Made by a program: the position numbers and the translations under genes. Shown one piece after another: positions 41,038 through 51,508 of a stretch of 64,000 nucleotides of DNA. Position 1 is the stretch's first letter, and the number at the start of each line of letters is the position of its first letter. The DNA comes from Sphingomonas sp. FARSPH (lineage in GTDB: Bacteria > Pseudomonadota > Alphaproteobacteria > Sphingomonadales > Sphingomonadaceae): positions 3,281,475 through 3,345,474 of the forward strand of contig NZ_CP029985.1 of NCBI RefSeq assembly GCF_003355005.1, read 5' to 3'. Below the pieces are notes generated by a model that worked only from the letters and a program-made list of their open reading frames with translations, searched no databases and had not been told where the DNA came from.

Positions 41038-42566
41038 CAGTGCGCGCCCTCGGCTGCAACATGAACAGGCGCGGCAGGCTTGCCGGCGGTGGGGCTGGAG
41101 TCGCTCGGCGGTGCCGCCCGGTCGATCCGGGCGAGCAGGACGCCGACGTCCTTGCGCATCGGCGCCATGAAGCTTTCGGGGTAGACACCCATCCAGAGCG
41201 CCACCGCAGCGACCGGCGCGAGCAGCCAGAGCTCACGCCCCGACAGGTCCTGCATCGCGCGCACGTCCTCCGACTTGATCTCGCCGAATACGACACGGCG
41301 GTACAGGTACAGCATGTATGCCGCGCCTAAGATGATGCCGGTAGTGCAGATCAGCGCGGTCCAGGTCGACACCTGGTACGTGCCCATCAGGCTCAGGAAC
41401 TCCGCGACGAAACCGCTCGTCCCAGGCAGGCCGATCGACGCCATCGTAAAGAACAGGAAGAACAGAGCATAGCGCGGCATATTGATCGCGAGGCCGCCGT
41501 AGCGCGCGATCTCGCGCGTGTGCAGCCGGTCGTAGATCACGCCAACGCAGAGGAACAGCGCGCCCGACACCAGCCCGTGGCTAAGCATCATGATCATCGC
41601 GCCCTCGATCCCCTGCCGGTTGAAGGCATAAAGGCCGATCGTCACGATCGCCATGTGCGCCACGGAGCTATAGGCGATCAGCTTCTTCATGTCCGACTGC
41701 ACCAGCGCGACGAGGCTGGTGTAGACGACCGCGATGCCCGACAGCAGGAAGATCAGCCAGGCGAGCTGGCCAGACGCCTGCGGGAACATCGGCAGGCTGA
41801 AGCGCAGGAAGCCGTAACCGCCCAGCTTGAGCAGCACGCCCGCCAGGATCACCGAACCTGCAGTCGGCGCCTGCACGTGCGCGTCGGGCAGCCAGGTGTG
41901 CACCGGCCACATCGGCATCTTCACCGCGAACGAGGCGAAGAAGGCGAGCCACAGCCACGTCTGGACATGAGCCGGGAAGTCGTAGGCCATCAGTTCGGGG
42001 ATGCGCGTCGTGCCCGCGGCCCGCGCCATGTAGAGCATCGCGATGAACATCACGACCGAACCGAGCAACGTGTACAGGAAGAATTTGTACGACGCGTAGA
42101 TGCGGTTCACCCCGCCCCAGATGCCGATGATCAGGAACATCGGGATCAGGCCGGCTTCGAAGAAGATGTAGAACAGGAACAGGTCCTGCGCCGCGAAGGT
42201 GCCGATCATCAGCACCTCAGTGAACAGGAACGCGGCCATATACTCGGGCACGCGGTTCGTCACCGAGCGCCAGCTCGCCCCGATGCAGATCGGCATCAGG
42301 AAGACGCTGAGCATGATGAGCAGCAGCGCGAAACCGTCGATGCCCAATGCCCAGGCGAAGCGGCCGAACACCGGCTGGTATTCGACGAACTGCCACTGCG
42401 CGCCGCCGATGTCGTATTGCGTCCACAGCAGGATGCCGAGCGCCAAGTCGACCAAAGTCGCGACGAGCGCGGTCAGACGCGCGCCCTGCGGCGTCAGGAA
42501 CAGACACGCAATGGCAGCGATCGCGGGGATCGCCAGCATCAGCGAAAGGATGGGAAAGCCGCTCAT
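41037..42566 (-). CDS. nuoM: NADH-quinone oxidoreductase subunit M
   Basis: A 509-residue antiporter-like membrane subunit. Key elements are FFEAGLIPMFLIIGIWGG (the conserved TM5 Glu), MPMWPVHTWLPDAHVQAPT, KLIAYSSVAHMAIVTIGL and a GTSGFVAEFLSL helix. I used ATG 42566, which overlaps the nuoL stop (ATGA); longer starts lie inside nuoL. The C-terminus carries a non-conserved Pro/Ala/Ser-rich tail (DRAAPPSDSSPTAGKPAAP). Confidence 0.95.
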   Translation of the reverse strand: MSGFPILSLMLAIPAIAAIACLFLTPQGARLTALVATLVDLALGILLWTQYDIGGAQWQFVEYQPVFGRFAWALGIDGFALLLIMLSVFLMPICIGASWRSVTNRVPEYMAAFLFTEVLMIGTFAAQDLFLFYIFFEAGLIPMFLIIGIWGGVNRIYASYKFFLYTLLGSVVMFIAMLYMARAAGTTRIPELMAYDFPAHVQTWLWLAFFASFAVKMPMWPVHTWLPDAHVQAPTAGSVILAGVLLKLGGYGFLRFSLPMFPQASGQLAWLIFLLSGIAVVYTSLVALVQSDMKKLIAYSSVAHMAIVTIGLYAFNRQGIEGAMIMMLSHGLVSGALFLCVGVIYDRLHTREIARYGGLAINMPRYALFFLFFTMASIGLPGTSGFVAEFLSLMGTYQVSTWTALICTTGIILGAAYMLYLYRRVVFGEIKSEDVRAMQDLSGRELWLLAPVAAVALWMGVYPESFMAPMRKDVGVLLARIDRAAPPSDSSPTAGKPAAPVHVAAEGAH

Positions 42567-44698
42567 TTCGCGATCGCCCAGGTAACGGCCGCGGTCAGAC
42601 CGATCAGCATGACGAAGGCATAGGTGTAGACATATCCGTTCTGGAGCCGGCCGGCGACGCGGCTGGACAGCTGCACGGCCCAGGCCGAACCGTTCGGCCC
42701 GAACCGGTCGATCGTCTTCTCGTCGCCGCGATGCCACAATAGGCGGCCGATCGCGAAGGCGGGGCGGACGAAGAGCAGGTCATACAGCTCGTCGAAATAA
42801 TATTTGTGGAGCAGGAAGCGGTAGAGGACGCGAAATTGCTCCGCGACAGCCGCCGGGAAGCGCGGCGCCTTGATATAGGCGTACCAGGCGGTCAGCAGGC
42901 CGAGCAGCATCGCGATCGTCGCCGACAGCTTGATGCTCACCGGGACGCCGTGCATCGCGTGCATCAGATGCTCGCGGAACGCGATGTCGCCCTTCCAGAA
43001 GCTTTCCCCCGCGCTCGGCTCGATGAAGAAGCCATGGAAGACGAAGCCCGCCGCGATCGCGCCGATCGACAGCACGATCAGCGGGATCAGCATCACGAGC
43101 GGGCTTTCGTGCGGATGATAGCCGCCCGTGCCTGCGGGCAGGTCGTGCTGACCCGCATCGTGCGTCGACGGGCGATGGCCGGCGTCCTCCGCCTGCGCGG
43201 GGTTGCCATGCGCTTCGTCGGAATGGTGCGCATCGTGCCCATGGCCCGCGTGCGCATGATCGTCATGCCCGTGGCCATGCGCGTCATGCAGCGCATGCTG
43301 GATATGCTCCGACGCGGCCCAGCGCGGCTTGCCCCAGAAGGTCAGGAACATCAGGCGCCACGAATAGAAACTGGTGATCGCCGCGACAAGCACGCCGACG
43401 AACCACACGCCCGGCTCGCCCGCCGCCCAGCTCGCCTCGATGATCGCGTCCTTCGAGTGGAAACCGGCAAAGCCGAACGCCAGCGGATTACCGAACAGCG
43501 CAGGGATGCCGACGCCGGTGATCGCCAGCGTCCCCATCATCATGCCCCAGAACGTCAGCGGGATATGCTTCCGAAGGCCGCCGTAATAGCGCATGTCCTG
43601 CTCGTGATGCATCGCGTGGATGACGGAGCCCGCGCCGAGGAACAGCAAGGCCTTGAAGAAGGCGTGCGTGAACAGGTGGAACATCGCCGCGCCATAGGCG
43701 CCGACGCCCGCGGCGAAGAACATGTAGCCGAGCTGCGAACAGGTCGAATAGGCGATGACGCGCTTGATGTCGGTCTGCACCATGCCGACGGTCGCGGCGA
43801 ACAGGCAGGTCGCGGCGCCGATACCCATGACGAAATGCAGCGCGGTCGGCGACATCTCGAACATCGGCGACAGGCGGCACACCATGAAGACGCCCGCAGT
43901 GACCATCGTCGCGGCGTGGATCAGCGCCGACACCGGGGTCGGACCCTCCATCGCGTCCGGCAGCCAGGTATGCAGGCCGAGCTGCGCCGACTTGCCCATC
44001 GCGCCGACGAACAGCAGCAGGCACAGTACCGTCATCGTATCGAAGCGATGGCCGAGGAAGCCGATCGTCGAACCCGCCATATTGGGCGCGGCCGCGAGGA
44101 TCTCGGGGATCGACACCGTGCCGAACACCAGGAAGGTGCCGAAGATGCCGAGCATGAAGCCCAGGTCGCCGACGCGGTTTACGACGAATGCCTTGATCGC
44201 CGCGGCATTGGCGCTCGGCTTCCGGAACCAGAAGCCGATGAGGAGGTAAGAGGCAAGGCCGACGCCTTCCCAGCCGAAGAACATCTGCACCAATGTGTCC
44301 GCGGTGACGAGCATCAGCATCGCGAAGGTGAACAGCGAAAGGTAGGCAAAGAAGCGCGGCTGGTCCGGATCGTCGCTCATATAGCCCCAGCTATAGAGGT
44401 GGACGAGCGCGGACACGGTGGTGATGACCACCAGCATGATCGCGGTCAGCTGATCGACGCGCAGCGACCAGTCGACCGCCATATCGCCGCTGACGATCCA
44501 GGTCAGCACGGGAACGACATGCGCCTCGCTCGTGCCGGCGAGGAAGCCGAGGAAGATCGGCCACGACAGCAGGCACGACGCGAACAGCGCGCCGGTCGTC
44601 ACCAGCTTGGCGGGGCCGAAGCCGATCGCCTTGTTGCCGAGCCCGGCGACTGCCGCTGCGAGCAGCGGAAGGAACACGATGAACAGGATCGAGCTCAT
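42563..44698 (-). CDS. nuoL: NADH-quinone oxidoreductase subunit L, with His-rich loop
   Basis: A 711-residue distal antiporter-like subunit with the long lateral helix at its C-terminus. Recognisable parts are FFGWEGVGLASYLLIGFW (TM5 Glu), GLHTWLPDAMEGPTPVSALIH and KRVIAYSTCSQLGYMF. The loop at about residues 465-531 is unusually long and contains about 18 His (AHGHGHDDHAHAGHGHDAHH and neighbours), a possible metal-binding or pH-buffering insert. The gene is separated from nuoK by 130 bases holding a paired-hairpin repeat, unlike the tight overlaps elsewhere. Confidence 0.95.
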   Translation of the reverse strand: MSSILFIVFLPLLAAAVAGLGNKAIGFGPAKLVTTGALFASCLLSWPIFLGFLAGTSEAHVVPVLTWIVSGDMAVDWSLRVDQLTAIMLVVITTVSALVHLYSWGYMSDDPDQPRFFAYLSLFTFAMLMLVTADTLVQMFFGWEGVGLASYLLIGFWFRKPSANAAAIKAFVVNRVGDLGFMLGIFGTFLVFGTVSIPEILAAAPNMAGSTIGFLGHRFDTMTVLCLLLFVGAMGKSAQLGLHTWLPDAMEGPTPVSALIHAATMVTAGVFMVCRLSPMFEMSPTALHFVMGIGAATCLFAATVGMVQTDIKRVIAYSTCSQLGYMFFAAGVGAYGAAMFHLFTHAFFKALLFLGAGSVIHAMHHEQDMRYYGGLRKHIPLTFWGMMMGTLAITGVGIPALFGNPLAFGFAGFHSKDAIIEASWAAGEPGVWFVGVLVAAITSFYSWRLMFLTFWGKPRWAASEHIQHALHDAHGHGHDDHAHAGHGHDAHHSDEAHGNPAQAEDAGHRPSTHDAGQHDLPAGTGGYHPHESPLVMLIPLIVLSIGAIAAGFVFHGFFIEPSAGESFWKGDIAFREHLMHAMHGVPVSIKLSATIAMLLGLLTAWYAYIKAPRFPAAVAEQFRVLYRFLLHKYYFDELYDLLFVRPAFAIGRLLWHRGDEKTIDRFGPNGSAWAVQLSSRVAGRLQNGYVYTYAFVMLIGLTAAVTWAIAK

Positions 44699-44712
44699 GC
44701 CGCGCCTCCCAC

Positions 44713-44806
44713 CGTCATTCCCGCGCAGGCGGGAATCCAGAGACGCAACGTCGCGGCCCCTTCGCTGGCATAGAGGTTATGGATCCCCGCCTTCGCGGGG
44801 ATGACG
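44713..44806. repeat. REP-like paired-hairpin element within the nuo operon
   Basis: Left arm 44713-44738 (CGTCATTCCCGCGCAGGCGG...) and right arm 44781-44806 are inverted copies with three mismatches in 26. Each arm is itself a hairpin (TTCCCGC/GCGGGAA; ATCCCCGC/GCGGGGAT). This is the widespread proteobacterial 'GTCATTCCCGCG' dispersed repeat. It sits between nuoK and nuoL, where it may affect mRNA stability or readthrough. Confidence 0.85.
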
Positions 44807-44828
44807 GATTGGTGTGTCGCCACCGGTA

Positions 44829-45137
44829 TCACCCCTTCATCCGGTTGACGTCGTCGACCGCGATCGTGCCGCGGCCACGGAAATAGATGACCAGGATCGC
44901 AAGGCCGATCGCCGCCTCGCCCGCCGCGACGGTCAGCACGAACATCGCGAACACCTGGCCGACCAGGTCGTGCAGGAAGGCCGAAAAGGCGACGAGGTTG
45001 ATGTTCACCGCGAGCAGGATCAGCTCGATCGCCATTAGGATGACGATCAGGTTCTTGCGGTTGAGGAAGATGCCCAGCACCCCCATCGTGAAAAGGATCG
45101 CCGCGACGACCAGGTAATGGATAAGACCGATGGTCAC
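44829..45137 (-). CDS. nuoK: NADH-quinone oxidoreductase subunit K
   Basis: A 102-residue, three-TM membrane subunit of complex I. The conserved Glu of TM2 lies in LIVILMAIELILLAVNINLVAF, and that of TM3 in VLTVAAGEAAIGLAILV. The start is GTG 45137, overlapping the nuoJ stop (GTGA). Length and motifs are standard. Confidence 0.95.
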   Translation of the reverse strand: MTIGLIHYLVVAAILFTMGVLGIFLNRKNLIVILMAIELILLAVNINLVAFSAFLHDLVGQVFAMFVLTVAAGEAAIGLAILVIYFRGRGTIAVDDVNRMKG

Positions 45138-45745
45138 AGCTGGACCCCCTCGCCGACCGGCGGCTGGACGTTGCGCGTCGCGTCCTGCGGACGGCGCGCG
45201 TTCTGGCGGGCGATGTTCTGGCCGCGCACGCCGCCACGCTGGCGATGCGTCAGCACGATCGCGCCGATCATCGCGACGAGCAGCACGAAGCCCGCGGCCT
45301 CGAACACGAAGAGATAGCGCGTGTAGAGAAGGTCGCCGATCGCCTGGATGTTGGGCACATTGCCCTCGACCGGCGCGATCCGCTGCGACAGCTTGACCCC
45401 GCCGGCTTCCCACGCCCCGACCGCGATGATGATCTCTGCCGCCAGGCCGACCGCGAGCGCCAGGCCCAGCGGCAGGTAGCGTGCGAAGCCGGCGCGCATC
45501 TGCGCGACCTCGATGTCGAGCATCATCACGACGAACAGGAACAGCACCGCGACCGCGCCGACATAGACGATGACGAGCAGCATCGCGATGAACTCGGCAC
45601 CGACGAGCACCATCAGCCCCGCCGCATTGAAGAAGGCGAGGATCAGCCACATCACCGAATGGACGGGGTTGCGCGACGATATGGTCATCGCGCCCGAGCC
45701 GATCACGACGATGGCGAACAGGTAAAAGGCAAGAGCCTGGATCAC
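45134..45745 (-). CDS. nuoJ: NADH-quinone oxidoreductase subunit J
   Basis: A 203-residue membrane subunit with five TM helices. Diagnostic stretches are RNPVHSVMWLILAFFNAAGLMVLVGAEFIAMLLVIVYVGAVAVLFLFVVMML, which includes the pi-bulge helix involved in coupling. The C-terminal tail (QRGGVRGQNIARQNARRPQD) is typical of alphaproteobacterial NuoJ. The start is GTG 45745, 45 bases downstream of nuoI. Confidence 0.94.
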   Translation of the reverse strand: MIQALAFYLFAIVVIGSGAMTISSRNPVHSVMWLILAFFNAAGLMVLVGAEFIAMLLVIVYVGAVAVLFLFVVMMLDIEVAQMRAGFARYLPLGLALAVGLAAEIIIAVGAWEAGGVKLSQRIAPVEGNVPNIQAIGDLLYTRYLFVFEAAGFVLLVAMIGAIVLTHRQRGGVRGQNIARQNARRPQDATRNVQPPVGEGVQL

Positions 45746-45790
45746 GATTCGGTCGGCCCCCTTAAGCCCGGATAAGCGACGCGGCGCGCA

Positions 45791-46276
45791 TTAACGGTAC
45801 GGCGCATCGGCGGCAAGGTTCGCCGCGATCGCGCGCTCCCAGCGGTCGCCGTTGTCGAGCAGCTTGGCCTTGTCGTAGATCAATTCCTCGCGCGTCTCGG
45901 TGGAGAATTCGTAATTCGGCCCCTCGACGATCGCATCGACCGGGCAGGCTTCTTGGCACAGCCCGCAATAGATGCACTTGGTCATGTCGATGTCGTAGCG
46001 CGTCGTGCGGCGGCTGCCGTCGTCGCGCGGCTCGGCCTCGATCGTGATCGCCTGCGCCGGGCACACCGCCTCACACAATTTGCACGCGATGCAGCGTTCC
46101 TCGCCGTTCGGATAGCGGCGCAGTGCGTGCTCGCCGCGGAACCGCGGGCTCACCGGGTTCCGCTCGAACGGATAGTTGATCGTCGCCTTGGGCTTGAAGA
46201 AATACTTCAGCGTGAGGGCATGCGCCTTCACGAATTCCCAAAGCGTGAACGATTTGACGATCTGTGCGACGCTCAC
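45791..46276 (-). CDS. nuoI: NADH-quinone oxidoreductase subunit I
   Basis: A 161-residue peripheral-arm subunit carrying clusters N6a and N6b. Two 4Fe-4S motifs are present: CIACKLCEAVCPAQAI and CIYCGLCQEACPVDAI. The conserved RFRGEHALRRYPNGEERC stretch precedes the first. The start is GTG 46276, overlapping the stop of a 40-aa gene (GTGA), rather than following nuoH directly as in most genomes. Confidence 0.95.
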   Translation of the reverse strand: MSVAQIVKSFTLWEFVKAHALTLKYFFKPKATINYPFERNPVSPRFRGEHALRRYPNGEERCIACKLCEAVCPAQAITIEAEPRDDGSRRTTRYDIDMTKCIYCGLCQEACPVDAIVEGPNYEFSTETREELIYDKAKLLDNGDRWERAIAANLAADAPYR

Positions 46277-46395
46277 GATCCAAACCCCATAACCCGGTCG
46301 ATGGCGACGACCGTCAATCCGATGATGACGCCGCCCAGCGCGCGACGTCGTATTGCGGCGGGATCCAGTCCCGCGCGCACGATCAAGGCGTTCAC
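46273..46395 (-). CDS. 40-aa single-TM protein between nuoH and nuoI
   Basis: A GTG start at 46395, five bases after the nuoH stop, opens 40 codons ending in a TGA that overlaps the nuoI GTG (GTGA), the same coupling used by most genes in this operon. The product has a basic amphipathic N-terminal half (LIVRAGLDPAAIRRR) followed by one TM helix (about residues 19-37: ALGGVIIGLTVVAIDRVMGF). No known family is recognised. No strong Shine-Dalgarno precedes it, so it would rely on reinitiation after nuoH. The gap it fills would otherwise be 124 non-coding bases. Confidence 0.6.
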   Translation of the reverse strand: MNALIVRAGLDPAAIRRRALGGVIIGLTVVAIDRVMGFGS

Positions 46396-46400
46396 CCGGT

Positions 46401-47450
46401 TCAAACCGGCACGCGCACCCACATCAGCACGCCCGAGACGAGGAACACCCAGAACAGCGACAGCGGCAGGAACACCTTCCATCCCAGCCGCATCAGCTGA
46501 TCGTAGCGATAGCGCGGCACCGTCGCCTTCACCCAGCTGAACACGAAGAAGAAGAACAGCATCTTGGCGAGCAGCCAGATGATCCCCGGCACCGCATACA
46601 TCCAGCCGACGTTGAGCGGCGGCAGCCAGCCACCCCAGAACAACGTCGCGTTGAGCGCGCACATCAGAATGACGTTGGCATATTCGCCCAGCCAGAACAG
46701 CGCGAAGCTCATCGAGCTGTATTCGGTCTGGTATCCGGCGACCAGCTCGCTCTCCGCCTCGGTCAGGTCGAACGGCGCGCGCTGCGTCTCCGCGAGCGAC
46801 GAGATGAAGAACACTACCGCCATCGGGAACAGCAGCGGGTTGATCCAGAAGCCGTTGATCCAGCCCAGACCATGGCCCTGCTGCGCCATGACGATCCCCG
46901 ACAGGTTGAACGTCCCCGACCACAGCACGACGGAGATGAGGACGAAGCCGATCGCGACCTCGTAACTCACCATCTGCGCCGCGGCGCGCAGCGCGGAATA
47001 GAAGGGATATTTGGAGTTCGACGCCCAGCCCGACAGGATGATGCCGTAGACGCCCAGCGACGAGGCGGCGAGGACATAGAGCAGACCGACGTTGATGTCG
47101 GCGACGACGACGCCCGCCTGGAACGGGATCACCGCCCAGACGATCAGCGCCACCGTGAACGTGATGATTGGCGCGAGCAGGAAAAGCACGCGGTTCGCGG
47201 CCGCCGGCACGATCGTTTCCTGCAGGAACACCTTCAGGCCGTCCGCGAAAGACTGGAGCAGGCCGAACGGCCCGACCACGTTGGGGCCGCGGCGCAGCGC
47301 CATCGCCGCCCAGATCTTGCGATCGGCATAGATGATCATCGCCACCGCCAGCATCAGCGGCAGTGCGATGACGAGGATACCGATGATCGTCGCGAGGAAC
47401 CACGCCCAGCCATAGGACAGGCCGACCGTCGAATTGAAGAAATTGGTCAC
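46401..47450 (-). CDS. nuoH: NADH-quinone oxidoreductase subunit H
   Basis: A 349-residue, eight-TM subunit lining the quinone entry path. Characteristic loops are ADRKIWAAMALRRGPNVVGPFGLLQSFADGLK, AETQRAPFDLTEAESELVAGYQTEYSSM and TVPRYRYDQLMRLGWKVFLP. The start is GTG 47450, overlapping the nuoG stop (GTGA). Standard length. Confidence 0.95.
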   Translation of the reverse strand: MTNFFNSTVGLSYGWAWFLATIIGILVIALPLMLAVAMIIYADRKIWAAMALRRGPNVVGPFGLLQSFADGLKVFLQETIVPAAANRVLFLLAPIITFTVALIVWAVIPFQAGVVVADINVGLLYVLAASSLGVYGIILSGWASNSKYPFYSALRAAAQMVSYEVAIGFVLISVVLWSGTFNLSGIVMAQQGHGLGWINGFWINPLLFPMAVVFFISSLAETQRAPFDLTEAESELVAGYQTEYSSMSFALFWLGEYANVILMCALNATLFWGGWLPPLNVGWMYAVPGIIWLLAKMLFFFFVFSWVKATVPRYRYDQLMRLGWKVFLPLSLFWVFLVSGVLMWVRVPV

Positions 47451-49462
47451 TCCGCGGCCTCCGCGAACGTCTCACCATGGACCAGTTCGGCCGAGCAGCG
47501 CTGCATCGTCGGGCTCGCCCGGCAGATGGCATTGGTGAGGTAGAAATCCTTGATCGGGTAGCCCGCGATCGTCCCCTGCCCCGCCGCACCCAGCGCGGGC
47601 GGGTTCCAGTCAAAGCTCGCCAGACCCGGATTGCGCAGCGCCGGCACCTCGCCCGCCATCGCCTCGCGCAGGCCCGCCAGGCTGTCGAACGGCAGCGTAT
47701 GGCCCAGCACCTCGGACAGCGCGCGGAAGATCGTCCAGTCCTCGCGCGCGTCACCCGGCGCGAACACCGCGCGCTCGCCGCGCTGCACGCGGCCTTCGGT
47801 GTTGACCCACGTGCCGGACTTCTCGGCATAGGTCGCACCCGGCAGGATCACGTCCGCATGATGCGCGCCCATGTCGCCGTGATGGCCGACATAAACCTTG
47901 AAGCCGCCGAACTTTGCGAAATCGACCTCGTCCGCGCCCAGGAAGAAGGTGACGTCCGCATCCGCCACATCGGCGATGCCGCCCTTCTGCGCATAGCCGA
48001 GCATCAGCCCGCCCATCCGGCTGGCCGCCATGTGGACGACGTTGAAGCCGTTCCACGCGGTACCGTCGTCCAGCGTGCGCACCAGATCGTGCTGTTTGGC
48101 AAAGGCGAGCGTCGCGCCGTGGCCACCCTTCAGCGCACCACCGCCGACGATCACCATCGGCGTCTTGGCGTCGGCGAACGCTCTCGCTGCTGCCTCCGGC
48201 AGCGCGCCGAGCAGCGACAAATCGCTGCCCAGCCATTCGACCTTGTAGGTCAGCTCGGTTTCCGGCCCGATGGCGAAGACCTTGGCGCCCTTCTTGATCG
48301 CCTTGCGCACGCGCGTGTTGATCAGCGGCGCTTCCCAGCGCAGGTTGGTGCCGACCAGCAGGATCGCGTCTGCCCTCTCGACCCCCGCGATCGTGCTGTT
48401 GAAGTTGACCGCGGCGAGGCTGGACACGTCGTAATCCATGCCCGTCTGCCGGCCTTCCAGCTTGGTCGAGCCGAGCTTGGCGAGCAGCGCCTTGGCCGCG
48501 TACATCGTCTCGCAATCGACCAGATCGCCGGCGACTGCCGCGACGTTCGATCCCGCCGCGTCCACACGCGTCTTGATCAGCGCGAACGCCTCGTCCCAGC
48601 TCACCGGCGCCAGCTTGCCGTCGCGCCGCACGTACGGGCGGTCGAGACGACGGCGCACCAGGCCGTCGACATGGTGGCGCGTCTTGTCGTGCGCCCATTC
48701 CTCGTTGACGTCCTCGTTGATGCGCGGAACGCAGCGCAGCACCTGGCGGCCGCGGCTGTCGAGGCGGATGTTGGTGCCGACCGCGTCCTGGACGTCGATC
48801 GTCAGCGTCTTCTTGAGCTCCCACGGCCGCGCTTCATAAGCATAGGGCTTGCTGGTCAGCGCGCCGACCGGGCACAAATCGACGACATTGCCCGACAGTT
48901 CGCTCGTCACCGCCTGCTCGAGGTAGCTGGTGATCTGCATGTCCTCGCCGCGATAGATCGCGCCGATCTCCTCGACGCCCGCGACCTCTTCCGCAAAACG
49001 GACGCATCGCGTGCACTGGATGCAGCGGGTCATGATCGTCTTGACGATCGGACCCATATACTTCTCGGTCACCGCGCGCTTGTTCTCGGTGTAGCGGCTG
49101 TGGCCTTTGCCATAGGCGAGCGACTGGTCCTGCAGGTCGCACTCGCCGCCCTGATCGCAGATCGGGCAATCGAGCGGGTGGTTGATCAGCAGGAATTCCA
49201 TCACGCCTTCGCGCGCGTTCTTCACCATCGGCGTGGTGGTGAACACTTCCTGGTTGTCCGCGGCGGGCAGCGCGCACGACGCTTGCGGCTTCGGCGGCCC
49301 CGGCTTCACTTCGACGAGGCACATGCGGCAATTGCCGGCGATCGACAGCCGTTCGTGGTAGCAGAAGCGCGGGATTTCCTTGCCCGCGGCTTCGCACGCC
49401 TGGAGCACGGTCGCTCCCTGCGGCACCTCGACCTCGATCCCGTCTACTTTAAGCTTCGGCAT
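47447..49462 (-). CDS. nuoG: NADH-quinone oxidoreductase subunit G
   Basis: A 671-residue peripheral-arm subunit. The N-terminal 2Fe-2S ferredoxin-like domain has cysteines in IPRFCYHERL, CRMCLVEV and CALPA (cluster N1b). The His/Cys cluster N5 lies in HPLDCPICDQGGECDLQDQ, and N4 in CIQCTRCVRFA with CPVGAL. A molybdopterin-oxidoreductase-like domain without cofactor follows. Standard alphaproteobacterial length. It starts at ATG 49462, 22 bases after the extra secreted-protein gene. Confidence 0.95.
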   Translation of the reverse strand: MPKLKVDGIEVEVPQGATVLQACEAAGKEIPRFCYHERLSIAGNCRMCLVEVKPGPPKPQASCALPAADNQEVFTTTPMVKNAREGVMEFLLINHPLDCPICDQGGECDLQDQSLAYGKGHSRYTENKRAVTEKYMGPIVKTIMTRCIQCTRCVRFAEEVAGVEEIGAIYRGEDMQITSYLEQAVTSELSGNVVDLCPVGALTSKPYAYEARPWELKKTLTIDVQDAVGTNIRLDSRGRQVLRCVPRINEDVNEEWAHDKTRHHVDGLVRRRLDRPYVRRDGKLAPVSWDEAFALIKTRVDAAGSNVAAVAGDLVDCETMYAAKALLAKLGSTKLEGRQTGMDYDVSSLAAVNFNSTIAGVERADAILLVGTNLRWEAPLINTRVRKAIKKGAKVFAIGPETELTYKVEWLGSDLSLLGALPEAAARAFADAKTPMVIVGGGALKGGHGATLAFAKQHDLVRTLDDGTAWNGFNVVHMAASRMGGLMLGYAQKGGIADVADADVTFFLGADEVDFAKFGGFKVYVGHHGDMGAHHADVILPGATYAEKSGTWVNTEGRVQRGERAVFAPGDAREDWTIFRALSEVLGHTLPFDSLAGLREAMAGEVPALRNPGLASFDWNPPALGAAGQGTIAGYPIKDFYLTNAICRASPTMQRCSAELVHGETFAEAAE

Positions 49463-49484
49463 CAGTTTCGCTCAAACCTGCTAG

Positions 49485-50203
49485 TCACTGACGGATCGTG
49501 GGCCGCACGTAGCGGTTCCACAGACCATCAGCCATAAAAACCCGAATACTGGCGGCGTTCAGCGCAACGGTCTGCCCCGCCGTTAAGCAGGAGCCCAGCG
49601 CTGGGGCAAGAGCCCGTGCCGCCGTCTTCTCGGCCACGCTATTCGGGACCGTCCGCAGCAGCGCATCGGCATGCTCGGGATCCTTGAACACGACGCAGTC
49701 GGCAAATTCCGCGAGGCCGCGCGCGACCGACAACGCGTCCCCGGTCGATACGAACGTCCGATCGACCGCCTGCGTCATCGTCGCCGGTCGCGGCGGCAAG
49801 ACCGCGAACGTCGACAGATACGCCTCTTCCATCATCATGCCACGAAGCACCTTGGGCGTGAATTTATAGCCGAGCGTCGATTGGTCGGCCTGCAACTCGC
49901 GGCCCAGGCACGTTTCCATCGAGAGGCTTCGCGATAGATCGGACACGCCAGCGGCCTTCAGGTCCACCGTCCCCGGATCGCTGTGGGTCAGCAATCGGAC
50001 GACCGCCCCCTTGGCGCCCATGCGATAGACGCATTGCGCAAACCCCTTGCGGATGCGCCCTGCCTGATCCGCCTCGACCGCACGCGGCTGGACGGGAATC
50101 ATCGAACCGGTCTGCATCTCCGGCTTCAGCTGCGCGGCCGCGCCGGCCGGCACCAGCGCGAGGGCAGCGCCCACCGCGCTGAGAATCCGGCCGGCGGCTC
50201 GCA

Positions 50204-50204
<1 letters not shown>
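49485..50204 (-). CDS. secreted protein of unknown function between nuoF and nuoG
   Basis: A 239-residue exported protein whose ATG shares a base with the nuoF stop (TGATG). It has a signal peptide (about residues 1-24, MRAAGRILSAVGAALALVP, cleaved near AAAQ). The mature part is mostly helical and has four Cys (about residues 57, 99, 178 and 208) that could form disulphides. Distinctive stretches are GKCVYRMGAKG-like FAQCVYRMGAKGAVVRLL and AEFADCVVFKDPEHADALLRT. No complex I relation is evident and no family is recognised; similar small secreted proteins are frequent in sphingomonads. It is co-translated with complex I genes. Confidence 0.75.
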
Positions 50205-51507
<1,303 letters not shown>

Positions 51508-51508
<1 letters not shown>

